Source of the DNA: Candidatus Fermentibacteraceae bacterium
GTDB taxonomy: Bacteria > Fermentibacterota > Fermentibacteria > Fermentibacterales > JCC-6
Length of the DNA: 5,552 nucleotides
Direction of reading: 5' to 3'
NCBI GenBank assembly: GCA_030596465.1
Contig: JAUVJW010000143.1
Span: forward strand, 1 to 5,552
Positions 1-5,347 of the stretch are shown piece by piece. How positions within the stretch are numbered: the stretch's first letter is position 1; every line of letters begins with the position of its first letter. The translations under genes were made by a program, and so were the position numbers. A model generated the notes under the pieces. It saw only the letters and a program-made list of their open reading frames with translations. It was not told the origin of the DNA and searched no databases.

Positions 1-171
1 GTCGAAATGCGGGATCCCGGGAAAATGCTTAAACTGGGCTGGGCTGTTGTCCGGAACGAGAACGGCATCCCCATGCGCAGTGTTGATTCAATATCAGAAG
101 GACAGACAATACATATATCCATGAACAGAGGCTCACTCACAGCCATTGTTAAGGAGAAGAAAAATGACTGA
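1..171 (+). CDS. xseA: Exodeoxyribonuclease VII large subunit, C-terminal end (partial)
   Basis: This is the last 56 codons of a gene cut by the left edge, read in frame 1 and ending at TGA 169-171. The visible peptide has the pattern of the exonuclease VII large-subunit C-terminus: a 'DPGKMLKLGWAVVR' segment (family form: DP..L.RGY.+.R), then 'NGIPMRSVDSISEGQTIHI' (G..+.S...+..G..+.+.+) and a last strand 'GSLTAIVKEKK'. The enzyme is a cytoplasmic single-strand-specific nuclease that degrades DNA to short oligonucleotides with the small subunit. The usual Arg-Gly before the aromatic residue is Leu-Gly here (KLGWAV), a mild divergence. The next gene, xseB, starts inside this gene's end, as is common for the two subunits. 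The peptide is short, but the call is strengthened by the xseB neighbour. Confidence 0.85.
   Translation, partial: VEMRDPGKMLKLGWAVVRNENGIPMRSVDSISEGQTIHISMNRGSLTAIVKEKKND
151..156 (+). promoter_or_regulatory. Ribosome binding site of xseB
   Basis: AAGGAG lies 7 bases before ATG 164 and inside the last codons of xseA. It decides the xseB start in favour of ATG 164 over an in-frame TTG at 146, which would lie upstream of this site and have no Shine-Dalgarno sequence of its own. Confidence 0.75.
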
Positions 172-355
172 GACCTACTCACAGATGCTTGCAGAGCTCC
201 AGAAAATTGTTGATTCCGTAAGCCGGGATGACTGCCCTGTCGATGACCTTGAGAAAAAGGTTCAGAGAGCAGGAGTTCTTATAAAGACCCTTCGCGAACG
301 GCTTAAGAAAACAGAAATATCGGTATCAGAGATGCTTACGGAAATAGATGGGTAG
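164..355 (+). CDS. xseB: Exodeoxyribonuclease VII small subunit
   Basis: A 63-residue, almost wholly helical, charged protein with the small-subunit pattern: 'YSQMLAELQKIVDSVSRDD' (family form: +E.AL.ELE.IV..L..G), then 'CPVDDLEKKVQRAGVLIKTLRERLKKTE' (..LEE....+.+G..L...C...L...E). It is the regulatory subunit of cytoplasmic exonuclease VII, several copies of which bind each large subunit. Length is slightly below the usual 65-85 residues. The ATG start is chosen because AAGGAG sits 7 bases upstream and the protein then begins MTETYSQ, just before the conserved helix. It overlaps the end of xseA by 8 bases, so translation is probably coupled. The usual next neighbours in many genomes (isoprenoid genes) are absent: the next gene converges from the opposite strand after only 26 bases. 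Confidence 0.9.
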   Translation: MTETYSQMLAELQKIVDSVSRDDCPVDDLEKKVQRAGVLIKTLRERLKKTEISVSEMLTEIDG

Positions 356-381
356 TTGTTTCTCAAGGTGCAGCAATTACT

Positions 382-1344
382 CTATTTATCGTAACAAGTT
401 TCTGAGGCTTTAGCTCTTTTGTACTGAGCCTGCTCCTCCAGCACCCTGTTTATGCCTTCCATCCAATCCAGATTTCTTCCAATCACCAGTTCAGTCATTT
501 CAGCATGGTGTGTGTTCTTCATCGGAATTGGTTTCGCCTGCAAACCATACTTGACTGTCAAATCTTGAACTTCATCACAGTTGTCATATGTCATAATGAA
601 GTCACCACTGAGGCCAGTACACTTCTGAAACAGTAACTCGTGGTCAACTTTATTATGTGTGTACAGTCTTTTTCCCGCTTTTTTTCCACCGGCAGTGTAT
701 GGTGGATCAATAAAGAAAACAACACCTTTATCATCCTTGTATTCATCAAACACACCATAGCCATCAGAGTGTCTGAATTCCAGCTTACTGTGAACCAAAT
801 GCATTGCCTTTATTCGCCTTGCAAGAGTCTCAGGATACCATCTGGAAAGAACACCCTTGCCTGATTCTCCTTTTTTCAAAAACCCGGCACCTGCTGCCAG
901 AATTCCACCATGGGTACAACGATTCTTTACTATTGTTCTAAAAGCCCGCTCGCGCAAAGATTTCGGGTTATCACTTATTACAGTTGCAGCATTCCCATAA
1001 TTCATTCTAAAGGAGAGAATTCTATCAGCCAGCCAACCTCCATCTCCAGAAGTTACTACTTCCCAGACTGCTGCCACATCTTCATCTAATTCTATCAACA
1101 AAGCTGAACCAGCCAGGTTTTCGCAAACAGCGGTTAAGGAAGCAATTCCTCCACCTGCAAATGGTTCAATAAAAATGACTGGTCTATCTATTTGAGACTT
1201 CAGCCATTCTCTCAGTCGAGGAACAAACCAGGTTTTGCCGCCGGGATACCTGAACAAACTGCGTTGCGGAACAGAAGCAACATTCACTGCTTTGTATTCA
1301 GTGTGTATAACATCCCCAAATAGGGAATACTGTTCTGTTTTCAA
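382..1344 (-). CDS. D12-class DNA adenine-N6 methyltransferase of a type II restriction-modification system
   Basis: A 320-residue methyltransferase that would transfer a methyl group from S-adenosylmethionine to the N6 of adenine. Motifs run in Dam-like (alpha, D12) order: motif X 'FRYPGGK' (31-37), motif I 'FIEPFAGGG' (58-66), motif II 'LIELDED' (83-89), motif IV 'FIDPPYTAGG' (211-220, catalytic DPPY 213-216), and 'FIMTYDN' (249-255). In the central region the Dam-type 'NG.YR.N' is replaced by 'NRCTHGGILAAGAGF', so it is not a housekeeping Dam. The start is TTG: GGGGA lies 7 bases before it, the stop codon of the preceding endonuclease lies two codons upstream in the same frame, and the next Met (114) would lose motifs X and I. 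Residues 5-9 (QYSLF) resemble a sliding-clamp binding motif. It is cotranscribed with the NotI-like endonuclease and presumably protects the host from it. Target sequence unknown. Confidence 0.9.
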   Translation of the reverse strand: MKTEQYSLFGDVIHTEYKAVNVASVPQRSLFRYPGGKTWFVPRLREWLKSQIDRPVIFIEPFAGGGIASLTAVCENLAGSALLIELDEDVAAVWEVVTSGDGGWLADRILSFRMNYGNAATVISDNPKSLRERAFRTIVKNRCTHGGILAAGAGFLKKGESGKGVLSRWYPETLARRIKAMHLVHSKLEFRHSDGYGVFDEYKDDKGVVFFIDPPYTAGGKKAGKRLYTHNKVDHELLFQKCTGLSGDFIMTYDNCDEVQDLTVKYGLQAKPIPMKNTHHAEMTELVIGRNLDWMEGINRVLEEQAQYKRAKASETCYDK

Positions 1345-1347
1345 TTC

Positions 1348-2241
1348 TCAGTCCCCAATCAGATTCTCAATAGTTTCGTTAAGGGGCGGCAGTTCAAGCT
1401 TCTTATCTACCTTGGTCTGCAGATAACTCATAAACTTACTCATATCACCAACACGGGGGCGTGCAATTGCATTGATTGAATCCATAAATTTAGTGTAAAC
1501 TGTTTTGTTATGAACCAGTGTATAGCAGGTATTTTTACTGTTCAGTTCCAAATCATAAACAAGCCAGGCGATTTCAGCTTCGTCACGATCCACTTCTTTA
1601 AGCTCAGGCAAAGTTTCAAAGAAACTCTTGTCTAGTGCTACAGCCATTTTCTTCTTCCATTGATGAAAAATCTCACCCTTAAAGAGAAGCTGTGGCACTA
1701 ATCGCTTCCGGGAAGAAGAGAGAAAATCCGGTCGAGGATACTTGGATTCAGAAGTCCAATCCATCTTTGCATTTGCTTTGCAGTCAGACATGTAATATTT
1801 AAATGGATCTCTAACATTTCCTGAAATGTAGACAGCTTGAATCTCAAGTGAGCCAAAGTCGCAAACCTTTCCCTGGTCGTCATATGCGACTAGAACAACA
1901 TCAATGTTTCCTGCGGATTTCCCATAATAATCACGAAGTTTGACTTCAGTTAAAGAAGACCATGATGTGTCTCTGGGAAAGAAAAAATCAGCAGCACCTT
2001 CAGTTATTAACAAGTCTTCACGAAACCTGACAGGACAAGTGATTACAGGTACACCTCGATAATTAATGCTGCACACACCCAGCGGATCTTTTGCTTTATC
2101 TTTTGTACAATTTGGAACCTTGTTATTGAACGGACAGAGTTTTCTATTCCTGAATCTATCTGCCCTGGAGCTGAAATCAACAGGTAAATGCCCAAATACT
2201 TCTGCCAATGGCTGAGAATTTTTACTCATGTTCACTTTCAT
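1348..2241 (-). CDS. NotI-family type II restriction endonuclease
   Basis: A 297-residue protein (293 from the second ATG) that matches remembered NotI features in order. They are an N-terminal 'LAEVFGH' (NotI: IAEFFGH); a four-cysteine metal site at C36-P-F, C45, C57 and C69, in the frame CPF..C.K..GVC..N..VTCP.R, which in NotI binds iron; then a PD-(D/E)XK-type core with E99, D114 ('GNIDVVLV') and E133-I-Q135 ('GSLEIQ'). NotI is known to use an Asp...Glu-x-Gln active site of this kind, and the E99-D114 spacing also appears to agree. It would cut double-stranded DNA at a palindromic site. NotI is about 380 residues, so this is a compact relative. The first ATG (2241) has no clear Shine-Dalgarno; the second (2229, MSKNSQ) has GAAAGTGA just before it and is an equally good start. 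It is the first gene of the module, directly followed in frame by the methyltransferase. The gene is more AT-rich than its flanks. Family call secure; cleavage site unknown. Confidence 0.88.
   Translation of the reverse strand: MKVNMSKNSQPLAEVFGHLPVDFSSRADRFRNRKLCPFNNKVPNCTKDKAKDPLGVCSINYRGVPVITCPVRFREDLLITEGAADFFFPRDTSWSSLTEVKLRDYYGKSAGNIDVVLVAYDDQGKVCDFGSLEIQAVYISGNVRDPFKYYMSDCKANAKMDWTSESKYPRPDFLSSSRKRLVPQLLFKGEIFHQWKKKMAVALDKSFFETLPELKEVDRDEAEIAWLVYDLELNSKNTCYTLVHNKTVYTKFMDSINAIARPRVGDMSKFMSYLQTKVDKKLELPPLNETIENLIGD
1352..1356 (-). promoter_or_regulatory. Ribosome binding site of the methyltransferase, inside the endonuclease 3' end
   Basis: On the minus strand GGGGA lies 7 bases before the TTG start at 1344 and overlaps the last codons of the endonuclease. 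With the endonuclease TGA at 1350-1348, this supports termination and re-initiation (translational coupling). It is a moderate match to the consensus. Confidence 0.5.
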
Positions 2242-2326
2242 TAGTTAGAACTGTCCGGTTCAAACATATCACATTAGAACATCCAGTGTCTAAGTGGAAA
2301 GAATTGCCGTATCTGAAAAAGTAGTC

Positions 2327-2353
2327 ATTATGATTCCGATTGGAATTGGTCAT
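2327..2353 (-). promoter_or_regulatory. Possible promoter with palindromic operator for the restriction-modification module
   Basis: In the 119-base gap before the endonuclease, the minus strand carries CATAAT (2332-2327, five of six matches to TATAAT). A poor -35 candidate, ATGACC (2353-2348), lies 15 bases upstream. Between them is a small inverted repeat, ATTCC-aatc-GGAAT (2346-2333), where a repressor site could sit. The spacer is short and the -35 weak, so this is tentative. The same hairpin could instead help end miaB transcription, although no T-tract follows it directly. No controller (C) protein gene is present in the window. Confidence 0.25.
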
Positions 2354-2360
2354 ATTTCTT

Positions 2361-3644
2361 TCAAACAGACACAGGCTCTCCGAAATGAGTGTAACCATCG
2401 GCTTTTACTATCCTGACCGGCACCAGCTCACCGGGAGTAAAGTCAAGTGATTCAAGGATAATCAGCCTGTTACCCATGGTTCTTGAGGCCATCTGCCCTG
2501 CCCGTCTTGCCGGACCTGTTACAAGAACTGTCATTTCTCTGCCAATAATCTCTCTGGATTTCTCCAGTGTAATTTTCGCTTGAAGATCCTGTAGTATTGA
2601 AAGCCGTCTCAGCCTTTCCTTAACCGGCACGGGAGGAGAAATATTCAAAGCGGCAGTTCCTTCTCTTTCGCTGTACCTGAAAAGAAAAGCATAGTCATAC
2701 CTGACTTCTTTCATCAGGGAAACAGTATCTTCAAACTCTTCAAGAGTCTCACCGGGGAACCCGGCGATCATATCTGTTGAAATGACAATGTCCGGCATCA
2801 GTTCCTTCAGCATAGCTATTTTCTCGATATACCCATTTCGGGTATAGCCTCTTCTCATCGCTTTAAGAACCCTGTCATTCCCCGATTGAGCAGGCAGGTG
2901 GAACTGATTACATATGTTCTCTCTGGAAGCCATTACTGACGCAAGCTCTGCTGTGAGATCTCTGGGATTGCTTGTAACAAACCTGACCCTGCACCTGTCA
3001 CCGGCAACCGTGGAAACCTTTTCAAGAAGCTTTGGGAAATTCATACCGTTGTGAGTATATGAATTAACATTCTGCCCCAGCAGGGTTATCTCGCCGTACC
3101 CGGCTTCAACAAGTTTCTCAACTTCTTTCAGGATGAGTTCAGAGGGACGGCTGCGTTCTCTTCCCCGGACATATGGTACAATACAGTAAGTGCAGAAGTT
3201 ATCACACCCGCGCATCACTGTTACATAAGACCGGGGAAACTGCTCTCTTACCGCTTTTACCTGTTCATAATCTTCCGCTCCCTGATCTGTAACCGATAGT
3301 CTCCTTCGCTCTTGAAGCAGTTCCGGAATCAGGTGGTATACATCCGGTCCAATAACAAAATCAAGCAACTTTATTTTTTTCAGAAGCTTCTCGCCGTGTT
3401 CCTGAGCAACACAGCCGCAAAGAACCATTATGGGCTTCTTCTTCGGTATTCCCGCAAGGTGGGTAATTCTTCCAAGCGCTCTTGTTTCCGCGTGTTCACG
3501 AACTGCGCATGTAACCACAAATACAGCCTCAGCGATCTTTGCGTTTCTCACCACGGTGTGGCCGGCAGCTTTGAGAATACCTGATAATATCTCGCCGTCA
3601 TGAACATTCATCTGACAACCATAAACCTCAATATGGCATATCAT
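2361..3644 (-). CDS. miaB: tRNA-2-methylthio-N6-dimethylallyladenosine synthase MiaB
   Basis: A 427-residue radical-SAM methylthiotransferase that adds a methylthio group to C2 of i6A at position 37 of tRNAs reading UNN codons. The N-terminal UPF0004 domain holds the three cysteines for the auxiliary 4Fe-4S cluster: C10 ('VYGCQMNVHD'), C46 ('VVTCAVREHAE') and C78 ('LCGCVAQ'). The radical-SAM domain starts near residue 138, with C147-xxx-C151-xx-C154 ('GCDNFCTYCIVPYVRGRERSR'). 'LLGQNVNSY' (194-202) is typical of MiaB rather than of MtaB or RimO. A TRAM domain for RNA binding occupies about the last 65 residues. Length is at the lower end for MiaB and nothing is missing. ATG 3644 overlaps the stop of the upstream kinase-like gene as ATGA, with only a weak ribosome binding site, so translation is probably coupled. 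It is the last gene of the right-hand operon. Confidence 0.95.
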   Translation of the reverse strand: MICHIEVYGCQMNVHDGEILSGILKAAGHTVVRNAKIAEAVFVVTCAVREHAETRALGRITHLAGIPKKKPIMVLCGCVAQEHGEKLLKKIKLLDFVIGPDVYHLIPELLQERRRLSVTDQGAEDYEQVKAVREQFPRSYVTVMRGCDNFCTYCIVPYVRGRERSRPSELILKEVEKLVEAGYGEITLLGQNVNSYTHNGMNFPKLLEKVSTVAGDRCRVRFVTSNPRDLTAELASVMASRENICNQFHLPAQSGNDRVLKAMRRGYTRNGYIEKIAMLKELMPDIVISTDMIAGFPGETLEEFEDTVSLMKEVRYDYAFLFRYSEREGTAALNISPPVPVKERLRRLSILQDLQAKITLEKSREIIGREMTVLVTGPARRAGQMASRTMGNRLIILESLDFTPGELVPVRIVKADGYTHFGEPVSV

Positions 3645-4243
3645 CCCGGAATAATCAGTTCCATAACAAATCCAGCCAGCACTGGAATCCTGAGATTATC
3701 ATCAAGAGGCATTTCAAAAAGCTCAGCCAGTGTAGCAGCAAGAGCCCCGGCAGCAAGCCCTGCCGGCGAAAGAGTCCAGCCCCTTGCGGCGGAAATCTGC
3801 ATCAGTGGAAGAGAAAACACAAGACAACTGAGAAGAGCCGCGAGGCTTCCCTCGAGAGTTCTTCCGGAAACAAGAACGGTTCTTCCGAATTTTCTGCCCA
3901 CAAGAGCTGCGAACGAATCACCAACTGAAAGAAAAACCAGTGCTGAAACTGCAATCTCCGTTCGAAAAAGCAAAATCGTCATGGCCGCACTTGCCATGAG
4001 CACAGTTGACGCGGTCATTCCGCCATCCTGCTCTTTTCCCCTGAGAACTCTCCCAAAAAGACCCATAAAAAACTTGCGAAACACTCTGTTTCGGGATCTG
4101 ACAATATCAACAACCAGCATCCCGGAGGCGAGAGAAACCAGAATAAGAACCATTTCCATTTTTGGAATAAAAATAGCAGATGCAGGAATGATCAGCGATC
4201 CGAAATGAACAGCCTTACGCATAATTTCTTTGGTGTAACCCAT
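3641..4243 (-). CDS. CTP-dependent diacylglycerol/polyprenol kinase-like membrane protein (SEC59/DGK1/VTE6-type)
   Basis: A 200-residue hydrophobic integral membrane protein. Family marks in order: 'RKAVHFGS' (9-16; RK..H form); a loop 'LRGKEQDGGMTAST' (67-80) where the family has an acidic residue then Gly-rich TG; the signature 'SVGDSFAALVGRKFGR' (106-121, with D109) followed by 'SGRTLEGSLAALLSC' (126-140; family S.EG); and the C-terminal 'PLDDNLRIPVLAG' (179-191), matching the DDN..IP element. Hydrophobic stretches near 14-27, 30-48, 81-104, 133-150 and 160-176 suggest several membrane helices. Relatives phosphorylate lipid alcohols (dolichol, phytol, diacylglycerol) with CTP; the substrate here cannot be read from sequence. 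Plausible roles are polyprenol or diacylglycerol salvage. ATG 4243 lies 8 bases after the previous stop with no clear Shine-Dalgarno, and the stop overlaps miaB, so the operon context is strong. Confidence 0.8.
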   Translation of the reverse strand: MGYTKEIMRKAVHFGSLIIPASAIFIPKMEMVLILVSLASGMLVVDIVRSRNRVFRKFFMGLFGRVLRGKEQDGGMTASTVLMASAAMTILLFRTEIAVSALVFLSVGDSFAALVGRKFGRTVLVSGRTLEGSLAALLSCLVFSLPLMQISAARGWTLSPAGLAAGALAATLAELFEMPLDDNLRIPVLAGFVMELIIPG

Positions 4244-4251
4244 GTGCCGGG

Positions 4252-5343
4252 TTAGAGACCAACATTCACAGAAATACGGTGAGTACTGTCAAGCTGATCA
4301 TGGGTTAACCATGCATAGTCAAGAGAAACCGGGTGACCGCTGAAGCCAATGGTAAACCCGATACCCGCAGTCATGTTTCCCTCATTTGAACCGATCCTGA
4401 GTCCTACTGTATCTTTTATAAGAAGCTCAAGACCCATGTGTGTATCAAGGCTGACACCGGCTTCAGATAAACTGTACTGTGTTGCGAATTCTCTTCCCTC
4501 AAAGCGGAAGTCTCCATCAGCAGCAAAAGTAATAACCGAATGAAATCTGGAAACAGGCCAGATAAACGATGCGCCCATCTTTGCAGTTGGGGATACACTC
4601 TCACTGACTCCGGTATCCCAGAACATGTATGTTCCAAAAACATCCTGAAGATTTATACCTAAAGCAAAAGCCTCTGTGGCATTCCATCTCATGGCAACAT
4701 CGAAGCCCACACCCCAGGCACTGTAGTCCATGAGTTTTCTGTAAATAAGTTTCGAAGTAGCCCCAACAGAAAACTGATCGTTCAAAGCTCTTCCCCAGGA
4801 GAGATAAAGTGCGTTATCGGTAGCGCTGTTCCAGGTAATTCTTCCCTCATCATAGATAAGTTCCTCTCCTGGATCCCATTCACCGTTACCTTCAGTACCT
4901 GCGGGATTGCTTTCCTGATCGTAATCATCATTGCCGCAATCTCCGGGAGCTCCGGTGCCATCTTCTCCGAAGACCCCATCACTTCCAGTATCATACCATT
5001 GCAGGTTGCTGGTATCGGCTATTTTTCCAGCGTCTGTTCTGAACAGACTGGCAGCATACATGTCTCCATTGTGTTCTTGTGAATAAGCGAGATAGTCGTA
5101 GGAAATAAGACCGCCAAATCTTTCCGAATGCATAAGCGCAATTGATTTGTTTCTGCTCTGAACAAGACCTGCAGGATTCCAGTAGCCTGCCGTTATATCA
5201 TCTGCAACCGCGGAATAGGCACTACCAAGAGCAAGAGCTCTTGCTCCGGCTCCCACATACATAAACTCTCCGGCATACTTGTCCGCGCTGGCTGAAAAAG
5301 CCAACAACCCTGTAAGGGCAAAAGAAAGAAGGGTTTTTCTCAA
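4252..5343 (-). CDS. PorV/PorQ-like outer-membrane beta-barrel protein
   Basis: A 363-residue exported protein. Residues 1-20 are a signal peptide (RK, hydrophobic LLSFALTGLLAF, cleavage likely at ASA-DK). Next comes the family hallmark 'FMYVGAGARALALGSAYSAVADDITAGYWNPAGL' pattern (27-60; key residues G31, G33, A34, R35, G40, D48, D49, W55, N56, P57, G59). The rest alternates in the manner of outer-membrane strands, for example 'NALYLSWGRALNDQFSVGATSKLIY' (177-201). Residues 117-167 are an Asp/Gly/Glu-rich, strand-free insertion with one Cys (C136). The last residues, 'HRISVNVGL', lack the usual terminal aromatic. Family members lie in the outer membrane; PorV itself shuttles type IX secretion substrates, but no other secretion genes are in the window, so a role in secretion is not claimed. 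The start is TTG, 4 bases after the PilZ-like stop, with GGAG 9 bases upstream; an in-frame TAA further upstream rules out a longer form. Confidence 0.75.
   Translation of the reverse strand: MRKTLLSFALTGLLAFSASADKYAGEFMYVGAGARALALGSAYSAVADDITAGYWNPAGLVQSRNKSIALMHSERFGGLISYDYLAYSQEHNGDMYAASLFRTDAGKIADTSNLQWYDTGSDGVFGEDGTGAPGDCGNDDYDQESNPAGTEGNGEWDPGEELIYDEGRITWNSATDNALYLSWGRALNDQFSVGATSKLIYRKLMDYSAWGVGFDVAMRWNATEAFALGINLQDVFGTYMFWDTGVSESVSPTAKMGASFIWPVSRFHSVITFAADGDFRFEGREFATQYSLSEAGVSLDTHMGLELLIKDTVGLRIGSNEGNMTAGIGFTIGFSGHPVSLDYAWLTHDQLDSTHRISVNVGL
5229..5246. repeat. 18-base perfect palindrome inside the PorV-like gene
   Basis: GAGCAAGAGCTCTTGCTC is identical to its reverse complement and has no spacer. 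It falls on the codons for the conserved GARALALG stretch near the 5' end of the coding region, so it may be a by-product of codon choice. As an RNA it is a poor hairpin without a loop; as DNA it could be a symmetric protein-binding site. Its presence is certain, a function is not. Confidence 0.4.
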
Positions 5344-5347
5344 AAAG

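Noticed and set aside
146..163. An upstream TTG start for xseB giving six extra residues (MLRRRK)
   Set aside because: The AAGGAG site lies downstream of it and is correctly spaced for ATG 164, and the extra residues match nothing in the family.
356..381. Bidirectional terminator between xseB and the methyltransferase
   Set aside because: Only a 4-base-pair TTAC/GTAA pairing was found nearby, which is too weak to call.
382..1344. Housekeeping Dam methylase (GATC)
   Set aside because: The central region lacks the Dam-type NG.YR.N motif, the N-terminus differs, and the gene is tied to a NotI-like endonuclease.
1348..1350. TGA between endonuclease and methyltransferase as a genome-wide recoded codon (Trp, Gly or selenocysteine)
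   Set aside because: xseA, miaB, the kinase-like gene and the PilZ-like gene also end at TGA at the expected family ends, and no selenocysteine-type hairpin was seen after it. Local read-through is kept as a separate, weaker idea.
1235..1426. Small + strand open frames at 640-864, 1235-1426, 3312-3584 and 4349-4543, and minus-strand ones at 1698-1883, 4416-4643 and 4782-4994
   Set aside because: All lie inside well-supported genes in another frame or strand, with no motif, ribosome binding site or sensible protein composition.
2333..2346. Intrinsic terminator for miaB
   Set aside because: The stem is only 5 base pairs, AT-rich, and not followed directly by a T-tract on the minus strand. It is listed only as a possible operator.
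3600..4208. A 202-codon open frame on the + strand opposite the kinase-like gene
   Set aside because: It is a low-complexity Ser/Arg/Ala-rich shadow of the minus-strand gene, which has clear family motifs and operon spacing. No ribosome binding site or recognisable domain.
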